A DNA stretch of 64,000 nt, from contig NZ_JAHKQJ010000007.1 of the NCBI RefSeq assembly GCF_018861045.1, forward strand, positions 1,209,511 through 1,273,510, given 5' to 3'. The translations under genes and the position numbers were made by a program. Under the pieces are notes generated by a model that was given only the letters and a program-made list of their open reading frames with translations, did not search any database and was not told the DNA's origin. The stretch is from Octadecabacter sp. B2R22. GTDB lineage: Bacteria; Pseudomonadota; Alphaproteobacteria; Rhodobacterales; Rhodobacteraceae. Numbering within the stretch: the first letter of the stretch is position 1; every line of letters begins with the position of its first letter. Shown here in pieces: positions 43,923 through 53,329 of the stretch.

Positions 43923-44960
43923 CTAGGCCGATTCACGCAACATTAGACTACCGTCAAACAACGAAATCTCTGGCGTATCATCTGAAAGATCGCCGCTAAT
44001 CTTCTGCAAAAGCCGAGAAACTGCTTTCTTACCAATTGCATCGGTATCCTGTGCGACTGTGGTTAACGATGGATTAATATTTGGACATAGCGGGTAATCA
44101 TCATGCCCTGCGATCCGGAAACCGCCCTCTTTGCTGCGCCCAGGAAATAGGCCGTGCCGCGTCGCAGCACGTATGGCACCAATCGCCAAACGGTCATTTG
44201 CGCAGAGAATCGACCGTTCCGCGAGGCGACCAGCAGAGAGTTCAGCATTCAGAACCGCTTCTCCATGCTTCTCAAAATGCCAGTCCTCGTTCACCAATTC
44301 CGTACCCAAAACCTGTGGCTTGAACCCAAGTTCTTCCATCTTGGCGATATAGGCCGCTTCACGTTCCAGAGCGTTGAAATTCACCCGTGGCATCGCCAAA
44401 AACACCGGCGGATCACCGATCCGGCACAGGTACTCGACGATTAACCCCGTACTTTGAGTGTGGTTTGTTCCAACAAAATCAACGCCCTGCATCGTATTCG
44501 GACGTGAATCCATCATGACAAACGGCAGACGAGACTGCAGGCGCCGATAAACCGCCTGATCACTATGATCCCCAAGTGGCGCAACCAAAGCCCCGTCAAC
44601 ATTCATCGAAATAAACGTCTCGGCGGCGCGCGCTTCGATGGCCGGATCCGAGTGAGAGCATTGCGTAATGACGGTCAGGCCGGCTTCCATCGCGGCAATC
44701 TCAACTGATTCGAGAAGTTTGGTGAAGAACAGATCATTCAGGTAGGGAATGATAACTCCGATCATTCCAGTCGACTTCCGATTGAGGCGCGTCGCAAAGA
44801 AGTTCGGGATGTATTCAACCGTCGCCAACCCCGCTTCGATCCGAGCGACAGTGTTTGGTTTAACAAGCGAGGGGTCCTGAAAAAAACGTGACAGCGTCGG
44901 GCGTGAAACGCCAATCGCGGCAGACAGCTCCTCCATCGTATTGATACGTGGCTTACCCAT
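43923..44960 (-). CDS. LacI family transcriptional regulator of the polyol operon
   Basis: 345 residues. N-terminal helix-turn-helix and hinge: MEELSAAIGVSRPTLSRFFQDPSLVKPNTVARIEAGLATVEYIPNFFATRLNRKST. The effector domain of about 280 residues has the periplasmic-binding-protein fold (MIGVIIPYLNDLFFTKLLESVE, CANDRLAIGAIRAA, RIAGHDDYP, LTTVAQDTDAIGKKA). GGAGGG precedes the ATG by 8 nt. It is the first gene of the row, divergent from nothing, and probably binds the TTTAC-N4-G(T/G)AAA repeats before smoE and before itself; a polyol would be the inducer. Confidence 0.93.
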   Translation of the reverse strand: MGKPRINTMEELSAAIGVSRPTLSRFFQDPSLVKPNTVARIEAGLATVEYIPNFFATRLNRKSTGMIGVIIPYLNDLFFTKLLESVEIAAMEAGLTVITQCSHSDPAIEARAAETFISMNVDGALVAPLGDHSDQAVYRRLQSRLPFVMMDSRPNTMQGVDFVGTNHTQSTGLIVEYLCRIGDPPVFLAMPRVNFNALEREAAYIAKMEELGFKPQVLGTELVNEDWHFEKHGEAVLNAELSAGRLAERSILCANDRLAIGAIRAATRHGLFPGRSKEGGFRIAGHDDYPLCPNINPSLTTVAQDTDAIGKKAVSRLLQKISGDLSDDTPEISLFDGSLMLRESA

Positions 44961-45024
44961 GCAGACACCCTCCCCTGATCTCTGGAACTCAGTATAGCGA
45001 GCCAGAACCGTCTGTCGATATTTT

Positions 45025-45038
45025 TTTACACGCGGAAA
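45025..45038. promoter_or_regulatory. Second LacI-type operator candidate before the regulator gene
   Basis: TTTAC-ACGC-GGAAA, the same layout as 43832-43845 with one changed base in the right arm. It lies 65-78 nt before the regulator ATG, consistent with autoregulation. Confidence 0.35.
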
Positions 45039-45176
45039 TTAATTCCTTACATGCTTTTTACAGAACGGGGACCACGGCGAGGGAGAGTCAGCTGCAACTC
45101 AACGCAATGTCGTCGACCATGCAGCCAGCATGGTAGGACATAGAGATTCTATAATGATCGGGAATGCTCCGACTGG

Positions 45177-45260
45177 TGCGGTCGGGGGGACTCGAACCCC
45201 CACGAGTGTTACCTCACAGCGACCTCAACGCTGCGCGTCTACCAATTCCGCCACGACCGC
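45177..45260 (-). tRNA. tRNA-Leu (anticodon GAG)
   Basis: Minus strand. Acceptor stem GCGGTCG/CGACCGC, discriminator A at 45177, anticodon loop TTGAGGT giving GAG, long variable arm, T-loop GGTTCGAGTCC. Length 84 nt. It decodes CUC/CUU. CCA is not encoded. Confidence 0.95.
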
Positions 45261-45329
45261 GATGTCCGAAAGCGTAGGCGCCATTTAGCGAAGCACTGCG
45301 CGCACCTCAAGCGTTAAATTCACAAGTTG

Positions 45330-45833
45330 TTACGATTGCGGGGCCAGCGCCAAATCCGCCGCGCCACGGCCACCGCGTGCGATCCAAATCAAAAGCACTG
45401 TCGCAAGGCCGATCACGATCCAGCCCAGATTGTCGGAACCACCAAATACAGCTTCGTTTATCAGCCGGTCCGGCAGAAAATTCGCCACCCCCGCCCCCAT
45501 CAATCCAAACCAATAGAGCGCACGAAACGTCGCACGGTGCGCACGAACCCGCCCCGCAAATATGTGACGCATCCCCGTAAAGAGGGACCAAAACGTCAGC
45601 AGCGCGAATCCATGCAACGGGCTAAAAGGGCCAATCACAGCAAAACTGTGAATGAAGAACGCCGAAGCAGCGACCGTAAACATCGCCGCGACCCAGATGT
45701 AACCCGTGATCTTATGCAATCGGTCCCTCTTCTTACGATAAAGCGGCAAAGGCCCAACCGCGACAGCGATCAGCGCGGCGGCGGCATGGATCTGGATATG
45801 AAGCGGTGCGGATAAAAGCGGGTCTAGTGACAT
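45330..45833 (-). CDS. DUF2306 membrane protein
   Basis: 167 residues with about four hydrophobic segments. PLHIQIHAAAALIAVAVGPLPLYRKKRDRLHKITGYIWVAAM is the signature first part (heme-like His pattern of unknown meaning), and FGLMGAGVANFLPDRLI follows. Function unknown. It is divergent from a membrane LytTR regulator, and the two may form a sensing pair. AAAGG precedes the ATG. Confidence 0.85.
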   Translation of the reverse strand: MSLDPLLSAPLHIQIHAAAALIAVAVGPLPLYRKKRDRLHKITGYIWVAAMFTVAASAFFIHSFAVIGPFSPLHGFALLTFWSLFTGMRHIFAGRVRAHRATFRALYWFGLMGAGVANFLPDRLINEAVFGGSDNLGWIVIGLATVLLIWIARGGRGAADLALAPQS

Positions 45834-45933
45834 AAGGAAACCTTTCGAATTGGCAGTTTGGGTTTGATTGCCTATGTCTTAGCCAACCGCCTTGCTGACC
45901 CAATGCACCCTGCCCAAACGAAAGAGATTATAC

Positions 45934-46704
45934 GTGAACACCACCGCCTCGCAGTCCACGATACGTGAATGGCGGGCCCATATGGCCCAGCCCACGCGCG
46001 TGGCGAGCCTATTGGGGGCGGCTATAATCCTGACGGTGATGGGGCCGTTTAATACAGACGAGGCGATGCGCCATCTCCCGCGGTTTGCCTATTGGGGCAC
46101 GATCGTCGTTTTGTGTTATAGTGTCGGCTACTTTGGCACGCTCACCGCGGACAGGCTGGCTGGCCCGCGTTCGGGGCTGCTGCCGCGACTGCTAATAGCG
46201 ACGCCCTTAACCGGCGTCGGCGTCTTTGCCGTTGTCTATATACTGAACGGTCTGGCTGTTGAGTACTGGGCCACAGGGCGGGACTTGGTGATCATTGCGG
46301 CCAATGTCGTTGTTATATCGTCGATCATCACCACGATCTTCTTTGTTGCGAACAGCAGCGCCAAACAAGACGCGGTGCAGCCGGCCCCGCCCCCAATCCT
46401 AGATCGCATCCCTTTTGATAAACGCGGTCCTCTCGTCGCGCTGTCTGTAGAGGACCATTATGTTCGCGTTAGAACGACAAAAGGCGAAGACATGGTGTTG
46501 ATGCGGCTGTGCGATGCGATCAAAGAGGTCGGCGACACGGTCGGATTGCAGGTCCATCGGTCCCATTGGATCGCCCTGCCCCAAGTGACAGCGGCCAATC
46601 GCAAGGGCGACGGCGCTGTGCTGACCCTGACAGATGGCCCCGACGTGCCGGTAAGCCGCGCCAATGTCGGCAAATTAAAGGAGGCGGGGCTTTTGCCTCG
46701 GTAA
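45934..46704 (+). CDS. Membrane-anchored LytTR domain regulator
   Basis: 256 residues if started at GTG 45934 (GAAAGAG about 8 nt upstream); a TTG at 45892 is the only longer option. Residues about 25-140 contain four membrane segments (ASLLGAAIILTVMGPF, FAYWGTIVVLCYSVGYFGTLT, ATPLTGVGVFAVVYILNGLA, LVIIAANVVVISSIITTIFFVA). The C-terminal ~100 residues form a LytTR DNA-binding domain: LVALSVEDHYVRVRTTKGEDMVLMRLCDAI, HRSHWIAL, VPVSRANVGKLKEAGLL. Its signal is unknown. It is divergent from the DUF2306 gene and directly precedes lipB. Confidence 0.87.
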   Translation: MNTTASQSTIREWRAHMAQPTRVASLLGAAIILTVMGPFNTDEAMRHLPRFAYWGTIVVLCYSVGYFGTLTADRLAGPRSGLLPRLLIATPLTGVGVFAVVYILNGLAVEYWATGRDLVIIAANVVVISSIITTIFFVANSSAKQDAVQPAPPPILDRIPFDKRGPLVALSVEDHYVRVRTTKGEDMVLMRLCDAIKEVGDTVGLQVHRSHWIALPQVTAANRKGDGAVLTLTDGPDVPVSRANVGKLKEAGLLPR

Positions 46705-46707
46705 GTG

Positions 46708-47367
46708 ATGGTTGAATGGATCACGACACAAGGTTTGACCGAATACGCGCAGGCTGAAGCCTTTATGGAGGCGCGCGCGGAGGCGATCCATCTTGGTGAG
46801 GCCGATGAGTGTATCTGGCTGATCGAACACCCCCCTCTTTATACGGCCGGCACATCGGCCAAGCTAGAAGACCTCACCGAGCCCGACCGTTTTCCTGTGC
46901 ACACAACAAAACGCGGCGGGCAATATACCTACCATGGTCCGGGCCAACGGGTTGCCTATGTCATGCTGGACGTCGGCAAACGCGGCCATGATGTGCGACG
47001 CTTTGTGAAAGACCTTGAAACCTGGGTCATTGCGGCGCTGGCAGAATTCAATGTCAAAGGCGAAATCCGCGATGGTCGCGTTGGGGTGTGGGTGCAGCGC
47101 GACGACAAACCGCTGACTGCACTTGGCCAACCTGCAGAGGATAAGATCGCCGCCCTCGGCATCCGTTTGCGCAAATGGGTCAGCTTTCACGGCATCAGTA
47201 TCAACGTCGAACCAGACCTCAGCCATTTTGGCGGGATCGTACCCTGCGGCATCAGTGAACACGGTGTGACATCGCTGGTTGATCTTGGCCTGCCCGTCAC
47301 AATGGACGACGTCGATGTCGCCCTGCGCAAAACCTTTGACGACTGCATCACGTCCCGCGAGCCCTAA
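46708..47367 (+). CDS. lipB: Octanoyl-[acyl-carrier-protein] protein N-octanoyltransferase
   Basis: 219 residues from ATG 46708 (a GTG 3 nt earlier overlaps the same region). LipB motifs: [52 protein letters not shown] with the catalytic Lys, and [13 protein letters not shown] with the nucleophilic Cys. It moves octanoyl from ACP to lipoyl domains, the first step in lipoate assembly. It begins 3 nt after the LytTR gene. Confidence 0.97.
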   Translation: MVEWITTQGLTEYAQAEAFMEARAEAIHLGEADECIWLIEHPPLYTAGTSAKLEDLTEPDRFPVHTTKRGGQYTYHGPGQRVAYVMLDVGKRGHDVRRFVKDLETWVIAALAEFNVKGEIRDGRVGVWVQRDDKPLTALGQPAEDKIAALGIRLRKWVSFHGISINVEPDLSHFGGIVPCGISEHGVTSLVDLGLPVTMDDVDVALRKTFDDCITSREP

Positions 47368-47513
47368 GCGATCGCGGGGCTTTGCCAAGGTCAAAGTCGG
47401 AGCGTTTGTCTTAGATCAAGGTCTCGCGTTGCGAATCTCTGCATATCAATCCCAGCCAACGAACGGGCCAAAACGGCCATAAAGCGCAGTGTTCAACCAC
47501 CTGCGCCAATTTA

Positions 47514-47537
47514 ACCCATGCAATTATGCACATGGGT
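47514..47537. promoter_or_regulatory. Inverted repeat in the ctaD upstream region
   Basis: ACCCATG-N10-CATGGGT, 7-bp perfect arms with an AT-rich spacer, about 100 nt before the ctaD ATG. It may be an operator or leader hairpin. A weak FNR-like TTGTC-TTAG-ATCAA (8 of 10) lies at 47406-47419. Confidence 0.35.
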
Positions 47538-47636
47538 AGTTGCTCTGCTTGGCCACGCCCTCTAAAACTCCATCAAAGCCGTGGGATGAGTCTGTTCATC
47601 CCTCACTGATCATGTTGAAGAAATAGGGAGCGCCAC

Positions 47637-49310
47637 ATGGTAGACGCAGCCGTCCACGACCACGGGCACGAAGACAATCGCGGGTTCTTTACCCGCTGGT
47701 TTATGTCCACAAACCACAAAGATATCGGTATCTTATACCTGTTTGTGGCGGGTTTCGTCGGGTTCTTGTCCGTCTGTTTCACCGTTTACATGCGGATGGA
47801 GCTTATGAACCCAGGTGTTCAATACATGTGCCTTGAAGGCGCACGTTTGTTCCCGGCAGCTCTGAATGAGTGTACCCCGAACGGGCACCTCTGGAACGTG
47901 ATGGTGACCTATCACGGCGTCCTGATGATGTTCTTCGTTGTTATTCCTGCCCTTTTCGGTGGTTTCGGTAACTACCTGATGCCATTGCAAATTGGCGCAC
48001 CTGACATGGCGTTCCCGCGTTTGAACAACCTGTCGTTCTGGCTGTTCTGCACTGGTGTAGCGCTTGGTGTCTGTTCGCTGCTTGCCCCTGGTGGCAACGG
48101 TCAGCTGGGCTCTGGTGTTGGTTGGGTTCTGTACCCGCCGCTCTCCACATCCGAGGCTGGTATCTCAATGGACCTCGCGATCTTCGCCGTGCACGTCTCC
48201 GGTGCGTCTTCTATCCTTGGCGCGATCAACATGATCACAACCTTCCTGAACATGCGCGCACCTGGCATGACGCTGCACAAAGTGCCGCTGTTTGCTTGGT
48301 CCATCTTCGTAACAGCTTGGCTAATCCTTTTGGCTCTGCCTGTTCTGGCTGGTGCGATCACAATGCTTCTGATGGATCGTAACTTCGGCACGACCTTCTT
48401 TGACCCTGCTGGCGGCGGCGACCCGATCCTGTACCAGCACATCTTGTGGTTCTTCGGTCACCCAGAAGTATACATCATCGTCATTCCGGCCTTTGGCATC
48501 ATCAGCCACATCGTTGCGACATTCTCCAAGAAACCGATCTTCGGTTACCTGCCAATGGTCTACGCGATGGTTGCGATTGGTGTTCTTGGCTTCGTCGTTT
48601 GGGCTCACCACATGTACACGGTCGGTATGTCCTTGACACAGCAGTCCTACTTCATGCTGGCAACCATGGTTATCGCGGTGCCTACAGGCGTTAAGGTCTT
48701 CAGCTGGATCGCAACAATGTGGGGCGGGTCTGTGACCTTCAAGGTGCCGATGCTCTGGGCGTTCGGGTTCTTGTTCCTGTTCACCGTTGGTGGCGTAACC
48801 GGGATCGTTCTGTCCCAAGCTGGCGTCGACCGTGCCTACCACGACACCTACTACGTTGTGGCACACTTCCACTACGTGATGTCGCTGGGGGCTGTGTTCG
48901 GTATCTTTGCCGGTATCTATTTCTACCTGCCAAAGTTTGCGGGCCGGATGATGCCGGAATGGGCTGGTAGGATTCACTTCTGGGCCATGTTTATCGGTGC
49001 AAACCTGACATTCTTCCCACAGCACTTCTTGGGTCGTAACGGCATGCCGCGCCGCTACATCGACTACAACGAAGCCTTTGCTCTCTGGAACTATGTGTCT
49101 TCCATCGGTGCGTTCATCTCGTTCGGATCTTTCGTGTTCTTCATCGTGATCTTGTTCAAGGTCTTGCTGGCGCCACGCAACTGCACAGAGAATAACCCAT
49201 GGGGCGAATTTGCTGACACGTTGGAATGGACTTTGCCGTCCCCTCCACCGGAGCACACATTCGAGCAGCTTCCAAAACAGGAAGACTGGGATCACGCACA
49301 TTCCCACTAA
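47637..49310 (+). CDS. ctaD: Cytochrome c oxidase (aa3) subunit I
   Basis: 557 residues, 12 membrane helices. Heme a and a3/CuB ligands: [24 protein letters not shown] with the cross-linked His-Tyr pair, WAHHMYTVG, and [15 protein letters not shown]. The K- and D-channel residues lie in the usual places. It catalyses four-electron oxygen reduction with cytochrome c at high oxygen. It stands alone (CtaC/E are not in the window) and ends in an intrinsic terminator; AGGGAG is 6 nt before the ATG. Confidence 0.98.
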   Translation: MVDAAVHDHGHEDNRGFFTRWFMSTNHKDIGILYLFVAGFVGFLSVCFTVYMRMELMNPGVQYMCLEGARLFPAALNECTPNGHLWNVMVTYHGVLMMFFVVIPALFGGFGNYLMPLQIGAPDMAFPRLNNLSFWLFCTGVALGVCSLLAPGGNGQLGSGVGWVLYPPLSTSEAGISMDLAIFAVHVSGASSILGAINMITTFLNMRAPGMTLHKVPLFAWSIFVTAWLILLALPVLAGAITMLLMDRNFGTTFFDPAGGGDPILYQHILWFFGHPEVYIIVIPAFGIISHIVATFSKKPIFGYLPMVYAMVAIGVLGFVVWAHHMYTVGMSLTQQSYFMLATMVIAVPTGVKVFSWIATMWGGSVTFKVPMLWAFGFLFLFTVGGVTGIVLSQAGVDRAYHDTYYVVAHFHYVMSLGAVFGIFAGIYFYLPKFAGRMMPEWAGRIHFWAMFIGANLTFFPQHFLGRNGMPRRYIDYNEAFALWNYVSSIGAFISFGSFVFFIVILFKVLLAPRNCTENNPWGEFADTLEWTLPSPPPEHTFEQLPKQEDWDHAHSH

Positions 49311-49333
49311 CGACCGTCAGGTCTGATGAATAC

Positions 49334-49368
49334 GGGCCTCGGCGGAAACGCCGGGGCCCTTCTTCTTT
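49334..49368 (+). terminator. Rho-independent terminator after ctaD
   Basis: GGGCCTCGGCG - GAAA - CGCCGGGGCCC (one G-T pair), followed by TTCTTCTTT: an 11-bp stem with GAAA loop and T-rich tail 24 nt after the ctaD stop. Confidence 0.88.
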
Positions 49369-49380
49369 AGGAGCATATTC

Positions 49381-49938
49381 ATGATTATTTTCTGGATCAT
49401 CTTCATCGTGCTGATAGGCGTACCGCTGTTCCTTCATGTGCGTGGAAAGACTGTTGTTGCGCTCTCCCTCAGCGTCGTCCTGATGTATCTGCTTGCGATC
49501 CTCGCGGCCTTATCCACCGCGGTCCTTACCGCAATCGCAGACTTGTTCATATCAATGATCAGACCACCAACCGTGACCAAATCCGACTTCTACGACGACA
49601 CCTATTTTGTCGCTGGGAACGCCGAACAACTGCTTGCTCCAATGCTAATCTTCATGGCTATCGCTCTTGTGTTCTGGCTCCTTGCGAGATGGGGCGCACC
49701 TCTCCCCCATGACGCTTTGAAAACTTTGTTCTGGATGCTGCACATCACAGTGCTCGCCCTGCCCTTCGCCGCTGCGGCGATGATGTCAGCGGGCATGCCA
49801 AGGAGCTATCTGGAGGACACGAACGGAGCGAACCCAATGGTCGTTGCCACGTCAATCGTATCACTGCTGACCTTTATCGCCGTGATCGGATTCATCTGGA
49901 TCGCAGTCAAAGCGACATTTCAACGGATACGCGCGTAA
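49381..49938 (+). CDS. Unrecognised four- or five-helix membrane protein
   Basis: 185 residues that I cannot assign. Hydrophobic segments lie near residues 1-18, 25-50, 82-102, 116-136 and 158-176. A loop motif, SDFYDDTYFVAGNAEQ, resembles the [12 protein letters not shown] helix start of cytochrome oxidase subunit I, which may be chance, but the gene is next to ctaD. The gene starts 13 nt after the terminator and overlaps DUF2244 by 1 nt (TAATG), so the pair is likely one transcript. The only start is ATG with GGAG 5-6 nt upstream. What it does is open. Confidence 0.7.
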   Translation: MIIFWIIFIVLIGVPLFLHVRGKTVVALSLSVVLMYLLAILAALSTAVLTAIADLFISMIRPPTVTKSDFYDDTYFVAGNAEQLLAPMLIFMAIALVFWLLARWGAPLPHDALKTLFWMLHITVLALPFAAAAMMSAGMPRSYLEDTNGANPMVVATSIVSLLTFIAVIGFIWIAVKATFQRIRA

Positions 49939-50456
49939 TGCCTGTTGAATGGATCACACCGCAGGGTAAGCCCGATGAGGACGCACCCCTAAAGCAGGTT
50001 CATTTGTGGCCCTACCGATCCCTGCTGCGACGTGATTTTGTGATCTTTATCGCGGGCACTCTCGCCTTGGTCTTGCTGCCGATGCTTTCGGTACTCGGTT
50101 CGCCAGTGTTGTGGGGGCTTTTACCCTTCTTCATCATCGCTGTCGCCGGCATGTGGTATGCCCTGCACCGCAGCTACAAGGATGGCGAAATCCTTGAAGA
50201 CCTGTCGATCTGGCACGACCGCATGACGCTTGACCACCATGACCCCCGCAAAGGTCACTATTCCTGGGAGGCCAACCCCTATTGGGTTCAGGTCAAGATA
50301 GACCCCCACAATGAACGCATTCCCAACTATTTGACACTCAAGGGAAATGACCGCGAAGTTGAAATCGGAACATTCTTGTCCGAGGACGAACGCGCCGTTC
50401 TTTATGATGAGATCACGGATGCAATTCGCGACGTTCTGAACGCAGGGCAGACATAG
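49938..50456 (+). CDS. DUF2244 membrane protein
   Basis: 172 residues with two hydrophobic segments (FVIFIAGTLALVLLPMLSVLG and VLWGLLPFFIIAVAGMWYAL) followed by a soluble basic/acidic tail, which matches DUF2244 in helix spacing and the closing WEANPYWVQVKI pattern. Such proteins occur next to cytochrome oxidase genes in alphaproteobacteria. Function unknown; the context suggests a part in oxidase assembly. Confidence 0.85.
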   Translation: MPVEWITPQGKPDEDAPLKQVHLWPYRSLLRRDFVIFIAGTLALVLLPMLSVLGSPVLWGLLPFFIIAVAGMWYALHRSYKDGEILEDLSIWHDRMTLDHHDPRKGHYSWEANPYWVQVKIDPHNERIPNYLTLKGNDREVEIGTFLSEDERAVLYDEITDAIRDVLNAGQT

Positions 50457-50505
50457 GCGCAAGTTTCGGGTCGCACGCCCTTGATGAACGGCATAGCGTC
50501 CGCTC

Positions 50506-51432
50506 ATGACATCGCAACGCACCATCTCAACCCGAACTTGGGCCGAACTGTTATTGCTCGCGCTCATTTGGGGCGGGGTCTTCCTTGCTATACGTTTGGC
50601 ACTTGATGAAGTGCCCTTTGTCACCTCTGTGGCGCACCGTGTGTTCTGGGCCGCCCTCCTTTTATGGGGCTACGTTCTAGCGCGGGGGTTGGCTATTCCA
50701 CGTGACCTTCGGACTTGGAGTGCGCTTCTGGTCATGGGGTGTTTAAACAACGTTATCCCGTTCTCTCTTATGGCATGGGGGCAGCTTCATATTGAATCCG
50801 GCTTGGCCTCGGTCTTCAATTCAACGACCGCCATATTCGGCGTCATTGTTGCGGCGATCGTTTTTGCGGATGAACGGCTCACGCTGCGCAAGGCCATCGG
50901 CTCGGTCATTGGCTTTCTGGGCGTAGCAACCGCCATCGGCCTCGAGTCCCTGCACAACCTCGACATCAAATCACTTGGCCAGTTGGCGGTGATTGGCGGC
51001 ACATTGTCCTACGCGTTCGCTGGTGCGTGGGCGCGGCTCAAACTCAGCACGCTTGCCCCTCAAGTCGCTGCTGCTGGAATGCTGACCGGATCATCCGTGG
51101 TGATGGTGCCTGCCGCGTTCTTTATCGACGGAGTTCCGTCTTTTGACCTCAGCCTGACCGCCCTTGGTGCCATCGCCTACTATGTGATCTTCGCGACCGC
51201 AGGTGCTTATTTGCTGTATTACCGCATTCTTGCTGCAGCAGGATCTGGTAATCTAATGCTCGTGACCCTGCTTATGCCGCCAATTTCAATCCTGCTTGGG
51301 GCGCTTGTCTTGCAGGAATCCCTAACGCCCAACGTCTACGTCGGGCTTGGGATACTTGCATTGGGATTGATCATTCTAGATGGCCGCCTGATCTCGCGGC
51401 TCAAAAGCGTCGTTAGCCGAGCTTGGACTTAA
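50506..51432 (+). CDS. EamA/DMT family transporter
   Basis: 308 residues, ten predicted helices as two EamA units. RTWAELLLLALIWGGVFLAIRLALDEVP opens the first unit and PLAWGQLHIESGLASVFNSTTAIFGVIVAAIVFADERLT closes it; FGQLAVIGGTLSYAFAGAWAR begins the second. Such drug/metabolite transporters export amino acids or similar metabolites. The stop overlaps the convergent YqeY gene by 20 nt. Confidence 0.92.
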   Translation: MTSQRTISTRTWAELLLLALIWGGVFLAIRLALDEVPFVTSVAHRVFWAALLLWGYVLARGLAIPRDLRTWSALLVMGCLNNVIPFSLMAWGQLHIESGLASVFNSTTAIFGVIVAAIVFADERLTLRKAIGSVIGFLGVATAIGLESLHNLDIKSLGQLAVIGGTLSYAFAGAWARLKLSTLAPQVAAAGMLTGSSVVMVPAAFFIDGVPSFDLSLTALGAIAYYVIFATAGAYLLYYRILAAAGSGNLMLVTLLMPPISILLGALVLQESLTPNVYVGLGILALGLIILDGRLISRLKSVVSRAWT

Positions 51433-51871
51433 CCAATGGTCCGACTTTACCAAAATCAATCTGACCGGTGTATTTCGCTTTTAGGATGCCCATGACCTTG
51501 CCCATGTCGCGGATGCTATCCGCACCGACTTCAGCAATGGCTGCATCGATCTGCTTGGCCACCTCATCCTCGGACAACTGCCGTGGCAGGAATTCTTCGA
51601 TGATCGTAATCTCGAAAAGCTCTTTTTCGGCCAACTCAAGACGCCCGCCTTCTTCGTAGACTTTCGCGCTTTCTTGGCGCTGCTTGACCATCTTGCCAAG
51701 GATACCAAGAACAACGTCGTCGCCCACGCCTTCATCGCTTCCATTGCCGCGTGCTTCGATGTCGCGATCCTTAATTGCAGCGTTAATCAGACGCAGAGTC
51801 GACAAGCGATCTGCCTCTTTAGCTTTCATTGAGGCTGTAAGGGCCGCATTGACCCGAGCGCGCAATTCCAT
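51413..51871 (-). CDS. GatB/YqeY domain protein
   Basis: 152 residues of the YqeY type: MELRARVNAALTASMKAKEADRLSTLRLINAAIKDRDIEARG, then VLGILGKMVKQRQESAKVYEEGGR, IIEEFLPRQLSEDE, DMGKVMGILKAKYTGQIDFGKVGPLVKSKL. These helical proteins share the tRNA-binding tail of GatB but have no catalytic part. Convergent with the EamA gene, so its last 20 nt overlap it. AGGGA is about 9 nt before the ATG. Confidence 0.92.
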   Translation of the reverse strand: MELRARVNAALTASMKAKEADRLSTLRLINAAIKDRDIEARGNGSDEGVGDDVVLGILGKMVKQRQESAKVYEEGGRLELAEKELFEITIIEEFLPRQLSEDEVAKQIDAAIAEVGADSIRDMGKVMGILKAKYTGQIDFGKVGPLVKSKLG

Positions 51872-52091
51872 TGTGATTATCCCTAATCCTGTGAGCGGTA
51901 ACAGTGGCGCGGACCATACTGCGAACGCCGGGTAAATAACAAGCAGTCAAACGCGCGAACCCGCTTGGGCGACGCAACGGAAAAATCCGCTCGATCCATG
52001 CCTTGACCATGACAAGGCCAGCCCTTAGATAGCGGACAATTTGGCTGTGCTTACTGCCCGCATGGCCCTTATTCAGCAGGGGAAAAGACCA

Positions 52092-53252
52092 ATGGCCAAC
52101 ACCAAGAAACCAACCGCATGCCTTGCTCTCGCTGATGGAACCGTTTTCTACGGTATGGGTTTTGGCGCCGTCGGGCAGACCACAGCAGAGCTTTGCTTCA
52201 ACACAGCGATGACCGGCTACCAAGAGATCATGACCGACCCATCCTATGCGGGCCAGATCGTAACATTCACCTTCCCCCACATTGGCAATACCGGCGTAAC
52301 CCCCGAAGACGATGAAACAGCCGATCCTTTCGCGGCTGGCATGGTGGTGAAATGGGACCCGACCGAGCCAAGCAACTGGCGCTCTGTTGAACAGCTTGAA
52401 CCGTGGCTCGAAAAGCGCGGTCGCATTGGGATCGGTGGCATCGACACACGTCGCCTGACCCGCGCGATCCGCCAGCAAGGTGCGCCACACGCAGCCCTTG
52501 CCCATGATCCGGATGGTAACTTTGACGTCGAAGCATTGGTCGGGTCTGCACGTGGCTTTGCGGGCCTTGAGGGCCTTGATCTTGCCAAGGACGTGACCTG
52601 TGCGCAGTCTTATCACTGGGATGAAATGCGTTGGGCATGGCCCGATGGTTTCCCGCGTCAGACCGATCCGAAACACAAAGTCGTCGCCGTGGATTTCGGC
52701 GCGAAACGTAACATCCTTCGCTGCCTGGCGTCTGCGGGCTGTGACGTCACTGTTTTGCCAGCAACCGCAACCGCCGAAGAGGTGATGGCCCACAATCCTG
52801 ACGGTGTTTTCTTGTCCAACGGCCCCGGTGATCCGGCGGCAACGGGCGTATATGCTGTGCCAATGATCAAAGATGTGTTGGCCAAAGACCTGCCTGTTTT
52901 CGGCATCTGTCTGGGTCACCAGATGTTGGCGCTGGCCCTTGGCGCCAAGACCGTAAAGATGAACCACGGTCACCACGGAGCCAACCACCCTGTCAAAGAC
53001 AACGATACAGGGAAAGTTGAAATCACATCGATGAACCACGGATTTACAGTGGATGCACAGTCCCTTCCGAGCGGTGTACGCGAAACACATGTATCGCTCT
53101 TTGATGGATCCAACTGTGGGATCGCCGTCGAAGGTAAGCCCGTGTTTTCGGTTCAGTACCACCCAGAAGCATCACCAGGCCCAATGGACAGCTACTATCT
53201 GTTCGAACGGTTCTCTGCGGCGATGACCGAACGCGCAGGCGCGAAAGTTTAA
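52092..53252 (+). CDS. carA: Carbamoyl-phosphate synthase small subunit
   Basis: 386 residues from ATG 52092 (GGGGAAAA 9 nt upstream); 17 in-frame codons ahead are excluded. The glutaminase domain has FGICLGHQMLALALG with the nucleophilic Cys, and SVQYHPEASPGP with the His-Glu pair. The N-terminal domain starts CLALADGTVFYGMGFGA. It releases ammonia from glutamine for CarB, feeding pyrimidine and arginine synthesis. carB is not in the window; no attenuator was recognised upstream. Confidence 0.97.
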   Translation: MANTKKPTACLALADGTVFYGMGFGAVGQTTAELCFNTAMTGYQEIMTDPSYAGQIVTFTFPHIGNTGVTPEDDETADPFAAGMVVKWDPTEPSNWRSVEQLEPWLEKRGRIGIGGIDTRRLTRAIRQQGAPHAALAHDPDGNFDVEALVGSARGFAGLEGLDLAKDVTCAQSYHWDEMRWAWPDGFPRQTDPKHKVVAVDFGAKRNILRCLASAGCDVTVLPATATAEEVMAHNPDGVFLSNGPGDPAATGVYAVPMIKDVLAKDLPVFGICLGHQMLALALGAKTVKMNHGHHGANHPVKDNDTGKVEITSMNHGFTVDAQSLPSGVRETHVSLFDGSNCGIAVEGKPVFSVQYHPEASPGPMDSYYLFERFSAAMTERAGAKV

Positions 53253-53329
53253 CCACGTTACCATGCCCTTAACGGCACGTTAACTGTTTTGCCCCCACAG
53301 TGGCGACGGGACAGGTTAACGAGGCTTTG

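Noticed and set aside
48321-49307. Minus-strand open frame of 328 codons inside ctaD
   Set aside because: Fully antisense to a well-defined oxidase gene and very His/Glu/Arg-rich composition typical of shadows.
51819-53162. Long minus-strand open frame opposite carA
   Set aside because: Shadow of carA; no family motif and no ribosome site.
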